DNA of 62,820 bases from positions 1 to 62,820 of the forward strand of contig JARGFH010000018.1 in NCBI GenBank assembly GCA_029210695.1, in the 5' to 3' direction. The translations under genes and the position numbers were made by a program. Shown piece by piece: positions 17,755 to 27,701 of the stretch. The notes below the pieces were generated by a model, which did not search any database, had not been told where the DNA came from, and saw only the letters and a list, made by a program, of their open reading frames with translations. This DNA comes from Acidimicrobiia bacterium. Lineage in GTDB: Bacteria > Actinomycetota > Acidimicrobiia > Spongiisociales > JAHEDJ01. Numbering within the stretch: the stretch's first letter is position 1; the number at the start of each line of letters is the position of its first letter.

Positions 17755-19149
17755 TTGCTGATATCGTTTCGTACCGGAAAGGGTTTCATCATCGAGTCAA
17801 TCCGGCTCATCCGAAAAGGTCCGTTCGCGCGACTGTGGTGGTCCGGCACGGTTTCATCGCTGGGGGACTGGGTGGCGTTGTTCGCCACCATTGCTCTTGC
17901 GAATGAGATCGCCGGCGTTACCGGCATCATCGTCCCCCTGGTTGGTCGGCTGCTCCCCGGTGTCTTCGGCGCGGTGGGAGGTGTCGTCGCAGACCGGTTC
18001 GATCGGAAATGGACCATGGTCATTGCCGACTTCGGACGCGGAGCTCTCGTCCTCTTTCTCATACTCGTGGACAACCTGTTCGAGCTCTTCGTCATCTCCT
18101 TCCTGCTCGAAGTGCTGACCCTGATCCGGCAGCCGGCGCGTGAGGCCAGCATCCCGAACATCGTCACCGAGGAGCAACTCGTCAATGCCAACAGTCTGAG
18201 CCTGGTCAGTGCCTACGGGACGTTCCCGCTGGGATCGCTGGGTTGGTCGGCCGCCACGAAAGTCGGCGAGTGGATTCCCGAGGCTTCGACCATCGCCAGC
18301 CGGAACCTGGCCTTCCTGCTCGACGCGGTGACCTTTGTCGTCAGCGCCCTCATCGTGGCGACCATGGTGCTCGAGACTCCCGAAGTGCCGGAAGAGCGCC
18401 AATCGGAACACAGGTTCGATTTCAAAGCTCCGTGGCGAGATCTCACGGAGGGGCTCCGATTCGTCTTGCGCGAGAAGCACGTGCGCATGATCATCGTCGG
18501 TATGGCAACCGCCTTGTTCGGAGGTGGCTCGCTCTTCGTGCTCGGTCAGCCGTTCAGCGTGAATGCTCTCCAGGCCGGCGACTCCGGTTTCGGGATCCTG
18601 CTCACCGCGCTGGGAACAGGTGTCGGCCTGGGCATGCTGGTCGTGGCGAGTCTGAGTATTTCTGGTCTCAGGTACGAGATCTTCTTCGCCGTGAGCCTGA
18701 TCGCCACGGGAACCGCCACCATGTTCACCTCGCTGGCCCAGACGGTGTTCGGTGCCGGTGGCTGGGTGTTCGTCGTCGGATTGGGGGCCGGTGGTGCCTA
18801 CGTGATGGGTTTCAGCGCTCTTCATCAGCAGGTCGCTGATGAAATTCGAGGTAGAACCTTTGCGGCTCTGTTCACGGTCGTGCGGACCGCCCTGCTGGCG
18901 TCGGTGGCACTCGCCGGAGCGGTGGCTGCGGCGGTCGACGGTCGGTTGCCCCATCCGCTCGACGATGGTGTCCGTGCAGTGTTGATGCTCGGCGGCATCA
19001 TCATCCTGTTGTCGGGCCTCTTCACCTTGTGGACGGTGCGCGGCATGATCAGGCAGCACCGGCTCAGTCCTGAGGCACGAAGAAAACTCCAGGATGCATC
19101 CGAGGCCTTTTCCTCGATGCGCGGGAAACGCCGCCACAAGGACCGTTGA
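17755..19149 (+). CDS. MFS transporter
   Basis: About 464 aa with 10-12 hydrophobic segments. The opening RKGPFARLWWSGTVSSLGDW is typical of the MFS_3/enterobactin-exporter-like branch (FRLLWxGxxxSxLGD), and the loop DRFDRKW follows helix 2. The substrate is unknown; drug or lipid export is plausible. The start is uncertain: TTG 17755 is taken because an ATG at 17664 would force translation of the heptad repeats. ATC codons behind GGAAAGG near 17788 mark the beginning of clear similarity. It is coupled to tmk (TGATG overlap). Confidence 0.75.
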   Translation: MLISFRTGKGFIIESIRLIRKGPFARLWWSGTVSSLGDWVALFATIALANEIAGVTGIIVPLVGRLLPGVFGAVGGVVADRFDRKWTMVIADFGRGALVLFLILVDNLFELFVISFLLEVLTLIRQPAREASIPNIVTEEQLVNANSLSLVSAYGTFPLGSLGWSAATKVGEWIPEASTIASRNLAFLLDAVTFVVSALIVATMVLETPEVPEERQSEHRFDFKAPWRDLTEGLRFVLREKHVRMIIVGMATALFGGGSLFVLGQPFSVNALQAGDSGFGILLTALGTGVGLGMLVVASLSISGLRYEIFFAVSLIATGTATMFTSLAQTVFGAGGWVFVVGLGAGGAYVMGFSALHQQVADEIRGRTFAALFTVVRTALLASVALAGAVAAAVDGRLPHPLDDGVRAVLMLGGIIILLSGLFTLWTVRGMIRQHRLSPEARRKLQDASEAFSSMRGKRRHKDR

Positions 19150-19751
19150 TGGGTGGCCACTACATCGCCCTCGAGGGCATCGAAGGAACGGGAAAGAGCA
19201 CAGTGGCAAAGCGTCTCGCCGAGTACCTGCAGGGGAGCGGGCGAACGGCGATCATCGTTCGTGAACCCGGCGGCACCCCGGTCGGAGAGGGGATTCGGGA
19301 TGTGCTGCTGCACGGTGAGCATATGGAGCCGTGGACCGAAGCACTGCTGTTCGCGGCCCAACGCGCCCAACTGGCAGCCGAGGTGATTCGTCCTGCACTG
19401 GCCGCCGGAACCTGGGTCATCAGCGATCGGACGGTCTACTCATCGCTGGCATACCAGGGTGGCGCCCGGGGACTAGGTGTCGAGATGGTTCGAGCCGTGA
19501 ATGCGGCGGGGTTGTGTGGCACCTGGCCGGAGTTGGTCGTGCTCCTCGAACTCGACCCGCTCATCGGCCTGTCCCGTCAGGCGGTGGCCGATCGCATCGG
19601 GGCGGAAGGTATCGATTTTCAGCAACGGGTCGCCGAGACCTTTGCGACGCTGGCCGGGATCGAACCGGAGGTGTTTCGCAGGGTACCGGCCGATCGGACC
19701 CTGGACGAGGTAGTGGCGGCCGTGATCGGTGTCGTCGAGGAGCGTTGGTGA
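19149..19751 (+). CDS. tmk: Thymidylate kinase
   Basis: 200 aa. It converts dTMP to dTDP. P-loop ALEGIEGTGKST, substrate Arg in REPGGTPVGE, DR motif in SDRTVYSSLAYQG, and LID region ADRIGAEGIDFQQRV. The usual DRY is DRT here. ATG 19149 overlaps the preceding stop by one base, and holB begins with a GTGA overlap at the end, so MFS-tmk-holB are probably co-transcribed. Confidence 0.95.
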   Translation: MGGHYIALEGIEGTGKSTVAKRLAEYLQGSGRTAIIVREPGGTPVGEGIRDVLLHGEHMEPWTEALLFAAQRAQLAAEVIRPALAAGTWVISDRTVYSSLAYQGGARGLGVEMVRAVNAAGLCGTWPELVVLLELDPLIGLSRQAVADRIGAEGIDFQQRVAETFATLAGIEPEVFRRVPADRTLDEVVAAVIGVVEERW

Positions 19752-20824
19752 GGGACTTCTTTGGGGGCATCATCGGCCATGCACGGATAGCCGCGGTTCT
19801 GACCAGGGACGTGGCTCACCCCGGCCAGGCATACCTGTTCATCGGGCCCGGCGGCGTGGGTAAGGCGACCGTCGCCCTACGCTTCGCAGCCGCCATGCTC
19901 TGCCCCGGTGCCGGGGAGCACACCGAGCCGTGTTCGAGTTGCCGGCGGGTGGCCTCGGGCACCCACCCGGATCTCATTGCGATCGAACCGGCCGGATCGA
20001 CGATGCTCACCGTGGATCAGGCGCGCAGCACTGTGGCCCAATCCCGTCTGGCGCCCGTCGAAGGTGACCGGAAGGTATTCCTCCTCGCCGAGGCTGGAGC
20101 GATGAGTGACGGGGCCGCCAATGCGCTGTTGAAGACACTCGAAGAACCATCGCCCTCCACGGTGTTCCTCCTCGTAGCAGAAGCAGAAGAGGACCTCCCG
20201 ACCACGATTGCCAGTCGCTGCCGTACGGTGCAATTCGGTCGAGTCGATGAGGCGGAAATCATCGAAGGGCTCATCAGCCTCGGTGTGGTCGCTGAGCAGG
20301 CCGAACAGGTTGCCAAGATTGCAGGCGGACGGCCCGGCCTGGCGCTCACGCTGGCGACCCAACCGGAAGCCGCCGGGTACCGGCGCGTGTGGATGGGGAT
20401 TCCGCAACGCGTATCGCCGGTTCCCGGGCGAGCATTCGATCTCGCCGAGGAAGTCCTCGCTGCCGTCGAACCGATGCTCGGAGCACTCGAACAGCGACAT
20501 ACCGATGAACTGGCGGAAGCCGAGGACCATGGCATGGCGGGTAGGGCGCTGAAGGACCGGCAGGAACGCGAACGGAAACGATCATCCCAGGCGCTTCTGA
20601 TCTCCGGACTCGAGATGCTCGCCTCGTGGTATACCGATTCTGCTGCAGCTCAGTTCGGTGGTGAGGTTCGCAATCGCGACATCCCTGTGCACGACCTTGC
20701 CATGCTCACGCCGGCCGGGGCGGTCGGATCCGCCGAGCGCGTGCTTGGCGCCGTCGTGGCACTGCGCGCAAACCAACGCCCGAAGCTCGTCCTGGCGGAC
20801 CTCTTTGCCGATCTCGGCGCCTGA
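19748..20824 (+). CDS. holB: DNA polymerase III delta' subunit
   Basis: 358 aa clamp-loader AAA+ protein. It starts as FFGGIIGHARIAAVL, with P-loop GPGGVGKAT and a zinc-binding Cys cluster (CPGAG...CSSC) after helix 1. Sensor regions include NALLKTLEEPS and ASRCRTVQF, characteristic of delta'/gamma. It starts at GTG 19748 within the tmk stop. Together with delta and tau it loads the sliding clamp. Confidence 0.93.
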   Translation: MRDFFGGIIGHARIAAVLTRDVAHPGQAYLFIGPGGVGKATVALRFAAAMLCPGAGEHTEPCSSCRRVASGTHPDLIAIEPAGSTMLTVDQARSTVAQSRLAPVEGDRKVFLLAEAGAMSDGAANALLKTLEEPSPSTVFLLVAEAEEDLPTTIASRCRTVQFGRVDEAEIIEGLISLGVVAEQAEQVAKIAGGRPGLALTLATQPEAAGYRRVWMGIPQRVSPVPGRAFDLAEEVLAAVEPMLGALEQRHTDELAEAEDHGMAGRALKDRQERERKRSSQALLISGLEMLASWYTDSAAAQFGGEVRNRDIPVHDLAMLTPAGAVGSAERVLGAVVALRANQRPKLVLADLFADLGA

Positions 20825-20855
20825 TCCAAGGACTCCGCCCTTCTCCGGGTGGCGT

Positions 20856-21458
20856 ATGGCATGGACCGTGGCTTTGCCGCCGGCCCGGCTGATCGCCCGG
20901 CTCGGCTGGCGGCTACGTGTCTCTGGGGAGGTCCCGCTCCCGGCCGGTCCGGTGATCCTGGCCGCCAACCATCTTTCACATCTCGACGGTCCGATGGTCG
21001 CGGTCGCCGCCGACCGGCCGGTGCGGTTCCTTGCGGTCGATGGCTTGTGGAGAGCTCACCGCTGGCTCAACGTTTTCTTGCGCACGTTTGGAATGATTCC
21101 AATCTCGCGGGAACGGGCACCGCTGGGAGCGATGCGGACCGCCTACGAGCATCTCCGCGCCGGCGGATCGATCGGAGTGTTCCCGGAGGGTGGGGTTGTA
21201 GACGGGTGGGGACGGGTAGAACCGAACGCCTCGGTCGCCTGGTTGAGCCTGAAGAGCGGGAGTCCGATTGTTCCGGTGGCGGTCATCGGGACAGGGGAGG
21301 CGTACGGCAAGGGCGCAACCCGTTTGCGTCGGAGCAGGGTGACCGTCGTGGTCGGCACCCCGCTGATGCCGGCCGATTTCAGCGATCGGGATGATCCTGC
21401 TGCGGCGATGTTGACTGCTTGGACGGACTGGGTCGGCCGGCAACTAGCAGGCGGCTAG
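20856..21458 (+). CDS. 1-acyl-sn-glycerol-3-phosphate acyltransferase family (PlsC-like)
   Basis: 200 aa. Acyltransferase motif I NHLSHLDGP (HX4D, His39-Asp44), motif II-like GMIPISRE and motif III FPEGG are in the normal order and spacing. It would acylate lysophosphatidate, or a related acceptor, at the inner membrane face. The start ATG 20856 lies 31 nt after holB; no strong ribosome site is visible. It lies just ahead of a tRNA gene. Confidence 0.87.
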   Translation: MAWTVALPPARLIARLGWRLRVSGEVPLPAGPVILAANHLSHLDGPMVAVAADRPVRFLAVDGLWRAHRWLNVFLRTFGMIPISRERAPLGAMRTAYEHLRAGGSIGVFPEGGVVDGWGRVEPNASVAWLSLKSGSPIVPVAVIGTGEAYGKGATRLRRSRVTVVVGTPLMPADFSDRDDPAAAMLTAWTDWVGRQLAGG

Positions 21459-21574
21459 CAATCGGCCCTCTGCATGCGGGAGTGGGCGGGTCTCCCGGCT
21501 CTGCTGATCCCTGGTACGAAGTGCGCTTCTTGCTTCGCCCCCCGACTGTTGAACGCCTAACATACCGGGCCGCC

Positions 21575-21646
21575 GCCGGAGTAGCTCAGGGGTAGAGCAG
21601 CTCACTCGTAATGAGCAGGTCCGGGGTTCGAATCCCCGCTCCGGCT
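21575..21646 (+). tRNA. tRNA-Thr (CGT anticodon)
   Basis: Full cloverleaf by eye: acceptor GCCGGAG pairs with CTCCGGC; D arm GCTC...GAGC; anticodon stem GCTCA/TGAGC with loop CTCGTAA (anticodon CGT); T arm CGGGG-TTCGAAT-CCCCG. 72 nt, no encoded CCA. Confidence 0.96.
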
Positions 21647-21725
21647 CTGAGACACACCACGGCCCTCAACCCGGCTTGTCGCCATCTGCCCGGTTGGTAG
21701 TGTCCACTCGGCGACAGGAGTGCTC

Positions 21726-22307
21726 GTGGCTGATCAGGCCAACTTCGAAAATGATGCGATGCAGTATGCGCCGCAGTTGTACGCGGCCGCGATGCGCATG
21801 ACGCGCAATACCTCCGACGCCGAAGATCTCGTTCAGGAGACGTTCCTGAAGGCCTACCGCGCCTATCACACCTTCACACATGGCACCAACCTCAAAGCCT
21901 GGCTCTACCGGATCCTCACGAACACCTTCATAAACCGTTACCGCAAGCAGGCCCGACGTCCCAAAGAGGTCGACCTCGGTGAGCTCGAGGACCTCTACAT
22001 GTACCGCCGCGTTTCCAGCGCGGGAACCCGGGCGGCGTCGCGCAGCGCCGAGGAGGAGCTGCTTGCCGGATTCGTGGACTCCGACGTGAAGCAAGCCGTC
22101 GAAGCCCTCCCCGAGCACTTCCGGCTCCCCGTTTTGCTGGCCGACGTCGAGGGGTTTTCCTACAAGGAGATCTCCGAGATCATGGATGTCCCGATCGGAA
22201 CGGTGATGTCCCGATTACACCGGGGAAGAAAGGCGCTCCAGAAAGCGTTGTGGGAGTTCGCCGGTGAACGCGGCCTGACCGGGTCAACGGGGGATCCCCA
22301 TGAGTAG
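21726..22307 (+). CDS. RNA polymerase sigma factor, SigH/SigR (RpoE-like) group
   Basis: 193 aa ECF sigma factor. Region 2 reads [19 protein letters not shown] and [19 protein letters not shown]; region 4 reads [43 protein letters not shown]. This matches SigR/SigH, the actinobacterial disulfide-stress sigma. GTG 21726 has AGGAG 5 nt upstream; GTG 21720 overlaps that site. The next gene, overlapping by 8 nt, encodes a zinc anti-sigma factor, so redox control by the partner is expected. Confidence 0.93.
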   Translation: MADQANFENDAMQYAPQLYAAAMRMTRNTSDAEDLVQETFLKAYRAYHTFTHGTNLKAWLYRILTNTFINRYRKQARRPKEVDLGELEDLYMYRRVSSAGTRAASRSAEEELLAGFVDSDVKQAVEALPEHFRLPVLLADVEGFSYKEISEIMDVPIGTVMSRLHRGRKALQKALWEFAGERGLTGSTGDPHE

Positions 22308-22539
22308 GCGGACATGCGATCAGGCAGTCGAGAAGATCTACTACTTCCTCGATGGTGAGATCACGTGGTATCGGCGGTTGCGCATCAATTGGCACCTCCG
22401 GTCGTGCCCGCCGTGCGAAGGAGCCTTTCAATTCGAGAGCAAGTTGCGATCGGTTGTGCGGGAGAAGAGCGCAGAGGAGATTCCCGACGAGCTGATTGAA
22501 CGGCTCCGGCGCGTCTTGCGTGATGAGATGAACAGTTGA
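22300..22539 (+). CDS. Zinc-binding anti-sigma factor, RsrA/RshA type
   Basis: 79 aa. ZAS motif with Cys6 and His32-x3-Cys36-x2-Cys39 (HLRSCPPC), the metal/thiol switch of RsrA that releases SigR on disulfide stress. It is translationally coupled to the sigma gene. Such pairs usually control the thioredoxin and mycothiol systems, fitting an actinobacterial host. The stop codon lies within a heptad array. Confidence 0.92.
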   Translation: MSRRTCDQAVEKIYYFLDGEITWYRRLRINWHLRSCPPCEGAFQFESKLRSVVREKSAEEIPDELIERLRRVLRDEMNS

Positions 22540-22569
22540 CCCGCGACCCGCGACCCGCGACTAGTGTCC
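22535..22569. repeat. Heptad array (CGCGACC units)
   Basis: Units GTTGACC, CGCGACC, CGCGACC, CGCGACT and AGTGTCC follow in 7-nt phase; their complements fit GGTNNNN. The array contains the anti-sigma stop codon and ends 5 nt before the next ATG. Confidence 0.75.
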
Positions 22570-22574
22570 CCGCC

Positions 22575-22850
22575 ATGTCGAACAACGGTCGTCGTATTGT
22601 TTTGCCCCTGCTGGTTTTCACCGCGGTCATGCTGATTGCACCGGCCGCGCTGGCCGTTGTTGATGTGGTCGCCCAGGGCGACGTCCCTGCGATCCAGGTC
22701 CCCGAACCGGCCCCATCCAACGACCTCCCCTCCTGGACCTACCGCTATCTCATTCCCACCTTGTTGGTCGTGGCGGTTCTCGTCATCGTGCTGACGGTGG
22801 TGCAGTACTTCGTCAGGGTGGTCGGCAAGCGGTACCGCGTCGTACGATGA
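22575..22850 (+). CDS. Small membrane protein of unknown function
   Basis: 91 aa. It has a signal-like hydrophobic N-terminus (IVLPLLVFTAVMLIAPAALA, possible cleavage after ALA), an exposed acidic/Pro loop and a second membrane segment near residues 57-80 (LIPTLLVVAVLVIVLTVVQY), then a basic tail VGKRYRVVR. The stop overlaps the next gene by 4 nt, so it is co-expressed with DUF2342. There is no ribosome site before ATG 22575. I do not recognise a family. Confidence 0.7.
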   Translation: MSNNGRRIVLPLLVFTAVMLIAPAALAVVDVVAQGDVPAIQVPEPAPSNDLPSWTYRYLIPTLLVVAVLVIVLTVVQYFVRVVGKRYRVVR

Positions 22851-23899
22851 CGGACGGGATTCCCTGGTCCCTGGCCGTCAAAGTGGCCGACCGGGTCGCC
22901 GGCAGCCACCCCCTTGAATCCACCTACCACGTCGAGGCTCTACGCCGCCAGGCGCCCGGACTGATGGAACGTGCCGGTGTGCTGGTCGGCGAGGAGACCG
23001 GACTCGTCACCGCGACCCGGGTCGCCGTCGAGGTTGTGGGCCGAACCGACTGGGTTCGTCGCAACGTCGAGTTCTTCTCGCGTTTGATGGAACCGGCCGA
23101 GGAGAAGATCGCCGGACGACTCAGTCAGGCAGGCGTCCTCGGCTCGAAGGCCGCCGGATTTGCCAGAGGCATCGTGGCAGCCGAGATGGGGGCGCTGCTC
23201 GGCGTCATGTCGCGCCGGGTACTCGGCCAGTACGAACTGGTCCTACCCACGGATGAGTCGGCGGGCGACGTTGTCTTTCTCGTCGGGTCGAATGTCCTTG
23301 CCATGGAACGTGCTCATCAGTTCTCGCCGGATGAGTTCCGCTTCTGGCTGGCATTACACGAGTGCGCTCATCGTGCCCAGTTCACTGCCGTCCCGTGGAT
23401 GCAGGAGTATTTCTTATCGCTCGTTCAAGGCCTGGTTGAGAGTGCCGAGCCGGAGCGTGGCCGTCTCAAGAGGATCGTCGAAGAGATAAGAACGGCGGCA
23501 GAGGGCGAGGCCGACATCATCGGAGAGACGGGGCTGCTCGGCCTCTTCGCCGGGGAAGCTCAGCGCCAGCTGATCGACAAAGTACAGGCGCTCATGTCGG
23601 TGCTCGAGGGTCACGGGCATGTCATCATGGATCGTATCGGCGCCCGCCATCTCGTCACTCAGGAGCGGATGTCGGGGATTATCAAACGACGTCGTATGGA
23701 CGCCAGGACTGCCGCGTTCTTTCGCATCACCGGGTTGGAGATGAAACTCCGTCAGTACGAGCTGGGAGAGAAGTTCGTACTCGCAGTCGAACGAGAAGCC
23801 GGTTGGGAGACGGTCGATCTCGTCTGGCGGGATGTCGAATCGTTGCCAACTCTCGACGAGATCCGCAGCCCTTCAGCATGGCTGGCTCGCGTCGCCTAG
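22847..23899 (+). CDS. Zinc-dependent metalloprotease family (DUF2342, 'F420 biosynthesis associated')
   Basis: 350 aa. A zincin-like helix LALHECAHRAQF carries HExxH, with further conserved acidic residues downstream (GEADIIGETGL). In actinobacteria this family sits next to tilS and hpt (Rv3626c-Rv3625c-Rv3624c), as here. Despite the historical F420 label, no role in F420 synthesis is shown by this sequence. It is coupled to the upstream small membrane protein and overlaps tilS by 22 nt. Confidence 0.88.
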   Translation: MTDGIPWSLAVKVADRVAGSHPLESTYHVEALRRQAPGLMERAGVLVGEETGLVTATRVAVEVVGRTDWVRRNVEFFSRLMEPAEEKIAGRLSQAGVLGSKAAGFARGIVAAEMGALLGVMSRRVLGQYELVLPTDESAGDVVFLVGSNVLAMERAHQFSPDEFRFWLALHECAHRAQFTAVPWMQEYFLSLVQGLVESAEPERGRLKRIVEEIRTAAEGEADIIGETGLLGLFAGEAQRQLIDKVQALMSVLEGHGHVIMDRIGARHLVTQERMSGIIKRRRMDARTAAFFRITGLEMKLRQYELGEKFVLAVEREAGWETVDLVWRDVESLPTLDEIRSPSAWLARVA

Positions 23900-25185
23900 G
23901 TGTCCTGGCCGGGCGGGTGCTGGCCCAGGCGCCCGACCCTCCGGTTGGTCGTGTTGCTGTTGCCCTCAGCGGGGGCGCCGACAGTGCGGTGGCCGCCTGG
24001 CTGATGCTCGAACAGGGCACTTCTTGTCGGGCAGTCCATGTGGACCACGGTTTGGCCGGATCACCGATCGTGCGTGCGGCGGCCGTTGCGATTGCGGCAC
24101 GGCTTGGCCTCGATCTCGAAGTCCTCGAGGTGACGGTGCCGACCGGCGCCTCCCCTGAGAGTCAGGGCCGGGAGGTCCGCTACGCCGCCCTCGAAGCGTC
24201 CTGTGGTGAAGGTGAGTGGCTGGTGACCGGCCATACCAGCGATGACCAAGCGGAGACCGTGTTCCTCAATATCTTGCGGGGTACGGGTCCGACCGGCCTG
24301 ACCGGCATCCCGGCTCAGCGCGGCCGCCTTCTGCGGCCCATCCTGGGGGTAACCAGGTCTGAAACCAGGGAACTTGCCACGCTGCTCGGCCTCCCGTGGC
24401 GCGACGATCCATCCAATCGCTCTCTCGATCCGCGGCGGAACCAGATCCGGCGGGACGTCCTTCCGGATCTCGAGGCGCGGTTCAATCCGCGGCTGAGAGC
24501 GTCACTCGTGGAACTCGCAGGGTCGGTGGCGGACGGCATTCCGACCGGCTCGACCAGCGTGCAGATGCTGGACCTCGATGAAGGGATCGCGCTGGCGGCC
24601 CCCGAACTTCATGCGATCGGCCCGGCGGCTGCGTCCCATGCCATCCGGGACGCCCTCCGGAGGGTGCGAGGACCGTACGCGGGCACCAGGGCGGAGGTGA
24701 TGAGGGTATCCGAGGTCGCCTCCGGCGTCGTGTCCTCCGCTGAGCTGGCCGGCGGGTTGAAGGTGTTCCGGCGTGGGCCCTGGTTGATCATGTCGCCGGC
24801 GCGTCACCGGGACGCGCCGCCCCCCGTCGAATGGTCGCTTCCCGGCGCGGTCTCGTTCGGGCGGTGGGCGTTCGAATCCTGGGTCGATCAGCGTGCGCCG
24901 GTGGCGTTTCCGCTCTCTGCGTGGATGGCAGTGGCGGACGCGGCACAGCTGCCCGACGCCATGACGGTGCGAGTCGCCGAACCGGCCGATGAGGTGGACG
25001 GCGTATCCGTGGGCGAGGTGCTTCGCCGGCTCGGAGTCTCGCCAGGGCAAAGATCAAACTGGCCGGTAGCCGTTGCGTCCGGTTCCGTCGTGTGGGTGCC
25101 GGGAGCTCGAATTTCGCGAGCCGTTTGGGTCGGATCGACCACACGGCGCTACCTTTGGGTTCACGCCCAATGGGAGACCGTGTGA
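23878..25185 (+). CDS. tilS: tRNA(Ile)-lysidine synthase
   Basis: 435 aa N-type ATP pyrophosphatase. PP-loop VALSGGADSAVAAW near residue 30, then HVDHGL, TGHTSDDQAET and RNQIRRDVLP, all standard TilS motifs. It converts C34 of the AUA-reading tRNA-Ile to lysidine and is essential in most bacteria. ATG 23878 overlaps the end of the DUF2342 gene. The C-terminal half is divergent, as usual. Confidence 0.94.
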   Translation: MAGSRRLGVLAGRVLAQAPDPPVGRVAVALSGGADSAVAAWLMLEQGTSCRAVHVDHGLAGSPIVRAAAVAIAARLGLDLEVLEVTVPTGASPESQGREVRYAALEASCGEGEWLVTGHTSDDQAETVFLNILRGTGPTGLTGIPAQRGRLLRPILGVTRSETRELATLLGLPWRDDPSNRSLDPRRNQIRRDVLPDLEARFNPRLRASLVELAGSVADGIPTGSTSVQMLDLDEGIALAAPELHAIGPAAASHAIRDALRRVRGPYAGTRAEVMRVSEVASGVVSSAELAGGLKVFRRGPWLIMSPARHRDAPPPVEWSLPGAVSFGRWAFESWVDQRAPVAFPLSAWMAVADAAQLPDAMTVRVAEPADEVDGVSVGEVLRRLGVSPGQRSNWPVAVASGSVVWVPGARISRAVWVGSTTRRYLWVHAQWETV

Positions 25186-25706
25186 AAGTTGGAAAGACGC
25201 TCATTTCCGCTGAGGAAATCGAAACCGCCCTCGTCCGGATGGGGGCGCAGATCGATGCAGACTACGAGGGTAGAGATCTGCTGATGATCGGCGTGCTCAA
25301 GGGCGCCTTCATCGTCATGGCCGACCTCGCTCGCCATGTGCACATCCCGGTGGATTTCGACTTCATGGCCGTGTCGTCGTACGGGGCTGCCACGCAGACA
25401 TCCGGCGTGGTGAGGATTTTGAAGGATCTGGATCAGGAGATCGCCGATCGCGATGTATTGATCGTCGAGGACATCATCGATTCGGGTCTCACCTTGAGTT
25501 ACCTGCTGAAGAGCTTGCGGGTGCGCCACCCGGCCAGCCTGGAAGTAGCCGCCATCCTGGTGAAGGAAGGGATCCAGCGGGTCCCGCTCGATGTGAAGTA
25601 CACCGGTTTCTCGATAGGTCCCGAGTTCGTCGTCGGGTACGGACTCGACTACATCGGCAAGCTGCGTAATCTCCCCTACATAGCCGTCATGGAAGAGGAT
25701 GACTGA
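25182..25706 (+). CDS. hpt: Hypoxanthine phosphoribosyltransferase
   Basis: 174 aa. The PRPP-binding motif VLIVEDIIDSGLTLSYL is near residue 100; GVLKGAFIVMADL and FDFMAVSSYG are conserved purine-PRTase segments; LDYIGKLRNLPYIAVM closes the protein. It salvages hypoxanthine/guanine to IMP/GMP. The GTG 25182 start overlaps the tilS stop, with GGGAG 5 nt upstream; ATG 25170 is an alternative. tilS-hpt-ftsH order is widely conserved in Gram-positive bacteria. Confidence 0.94.
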   Translation: MKVGKTLISAEEIETALVRMGAQIDADYEGRDLLMIGVLKGAFIVMADLARHVHIPVDFDFMAVSSYGAATQTSGVVRILKDLDQEIADRDVLIVEDIIDSGLTLSYLLKSLRVRHPASLEVAAILVKEGIQRVPLDVKYTGFSIGPEFVVGYGLDYIGKLRNLPYIAVMEEDD

Positions 25707-25774
25707 AGCGAATGCGGTGTAATCCAGCGGGCTGCATACCATGGTCCGCCCGTGATACCGTTTAGCGAGTTTTC

Positions 25775-27691
25775 ATGAACAGAACTCTTCGTACGATCCT
25801 CGTCTACGGCGTAGTCGTCGTGCTCATGGTTGTGGTCGCCCAAACCTGGTTTGAAACAGGTGACAAGCCCGTTGAGATCACCACCAGCCAGTTCATCCAG
25901 GATGTCGAGGACGGCAAGATCGAAGAAGTCACGATGTTCACGCGCTCCGACATCGTCACGGGCGAGTACATCGACCAGGGTGACACGACGCCGGACTTCA
26001 CGTTCTCGTATCCGCCGGAGTACGAAGGGACGCTGACCGAGGTACTCGTGGCCAACGATGTCCCGATGTTCCCCGAATCCGACACCTCGCTGTGGGAAAT
26101 CGTGATCAGCCTGCTGCCGTGGCTCTTCTTGATCGGCTTCATGATCTTCATATTCACGCAGATGCAGGGCGGCGGAAACCGCGTCATGCAGTTCGGGAAA
26201 GCGAAGGCGAAACAGGTCACCCGCGATACGCCGAAGGTTACGTTCGAAGATGTGGCGGGGGTCGAAGAAGCCATCGAGGAGCTCGAGGAGATCAAGGACT
26301 TCCTTCAGAATCCTGCCAAGTTCCGCGCCTTGGGCGCCAAGATCCCCAAAGGGGTGCTGTTGTACGGACCACCCGGCACGGGCAAGACCCTGCTGGCGCG
26401 GGCCATCGCCGGTGAGGCCGGCGTTCCGTTCTTCTCGATCTCGGGCTCCGACTTCGTTGAGATGTTCGTCGGCGTCGGTGCGAGTCGTGTACGTGACCTC
26501 TTCGAGCAGGCGAAGGCGCAAGCTCCGGCCATCATCTTCATCGACGAGATCGATGCGGTTGGACGGCATCGCGGCGCCGGTCTCGGTGGCGGTCACGACG
26601 AGCGTGAGCAGACCCTCAACCAGTTGCTGGTCGAGTTGGACGGTTTCGATGTCAATACCGGTGTGATCGTGATCGCGGGCACCAACCGGCCGGATATTCT
26701 GGATCCGGCGCTGCTGCGTCCCGGGCGCTTTGATCGGCAGATCGTGGTCGACCGCCCCGACCTCAAGGGTCGCCAGGCCATCCTCGCAGTCCATTCCCGC
26801 GGCAAGCCCCTCGACGACGAGATCGATATCGCAGTTCTGGCCCGCCAGACTCCCGGTTTCACCGGGGCAGATCTCGCCAACCTCATCAACGAGGCTGCCA
26901 TTCTGGCCGCCCGTCGCGACAAGAAGCGGGTCGGGATGGAAGAACTCGAAGAGGCCATCGATCGCGTGATTGCCGGTCCGGAGCGGAAGAGCCGGGTCAT
27001 CTCAGAGAGCGAGCGGAAGCTGACCGCATATCACGAAGGTGGTCACGCGCTGGTCGGCTTTGCTCTGCCGAACCTCGACCCCATTCACAAAGTGACCATC
27101 ATCCCCCGTGGTCGCAGTGGCGGCTACACGATGGCTCTGCCCACCGAGGATCGCTTCTTCAAGCGGCGCAGCGAGATGGTCGACGAACTGGCCTATTCGC
27201 TTGGTGGGAGAACGGCAGAAGAGCTCGTGTTCGGCGACCCTTCGACTGGTGCCAGCAACGACATCGACACGGCGACCGATCTCGCTCGCAAGATGGTGAT
27301 GGAGTACGGCATGAGCGACCGCCTCGGCCCCATGAAGTACGGGAAGGCGGCCGGTGAGGTGTTCCTCGGTCGCGACTATTCCCGGCAGCCGGACTACTCC
27401 GACGAGGTCGCCTCTTTCATCGACGCAGAGGTCCGCAAGCTCATCAGTCAAGCGCACGACGAGGCCCGGCAGATCCTCAGCACTCATGAGGACGCTCTCC
27501 ATCGCATCGCGGCCGAGCTGATGGACAAGGAGACCGTCGACGCCGCCGAAGTCGCCAAGATCTTCTTCGACGTCCCCAAGTGGGAGCACACGGCAGATGG
27601 AGCGATGCGCATTCAGATGCCCAACTTGGCGTCGTCCGAGGACGCCGTCGCCGCCGTACACATCACGACAGACCCGGGTCCCAACGTCTGA
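25775..27691 (+). CDS. ftsH: ATP-dependent zinc metalloprotease FtsH
   Basis: 638 aa. Two N-terminal membrane helices (residues 7-22 and about 107-129) flank a small extracytoplasmic domain. The AAA+ domain has Walker A GPPGTGKT (198-205), Walker [22 protein letters not shown] and pore motif FVG. The protease zinc site is HEGGH (420-424). It degrades membrane and unstable soluble proteins. The start ATG 25775 follows a TACCGT box. folE begins 11 nt downstream. Confidence 0.97.
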   Translation: MNRTLRTILVYGVVVVLMVVVAQTWFETGDKPVEITTSQFIQDVEDGKIEEVTMFTRSDIVTGEYIDQGDTTPDFTFSYPPEYEGTLTEVLVANDVPMFPESDTSLWEIVISLLPWLFLIGFMIFIFTQMQGGGNRVMQFGKAKAKQVTRDTPKVTFEDVAGVEEAIEELEEIKDFLQNPAKFRALGAKIPKGVLLYGPPGTGKTLLARAIAGEAGVPFFSISGSDFVEMFVGVGASRVRDLFEQAKAQAPAIIFIDEIDAVGRHRGAGLGGGHDEREQTLNQLLVELDGFDVNTGVIVIAGTNRPDILDPALLRPGRFDRQIVVDRPDLKGRQAILAVHSRGKPLDDEIDIAVLARQTPGFTGADLANLINEAAILAARRDKKRVGMEELEEAIDRVIAGPERKSRVISESERKLTAYHEGGHALVGFALPNLDPIHKVTIIPRGRSGGYTMALPTEDRFFKRRSEMVDELAYSLGGRTAEELVFGDPSTGASNDIDTATDLARKMVMEYGMSDRLGPMKYGKAAGEVFLGRDYSRQPDYSDEVASFIDAEVRKLISQAHDEARQILSTHEDALHRIAAELMDKETVDAAEVAKIFFDVPKWEHTADGAMRIQMPNLASSEDAVAAVHITTDPGPNV

Positions 27692-27701
27692 GGAGCAGCA
27701 C

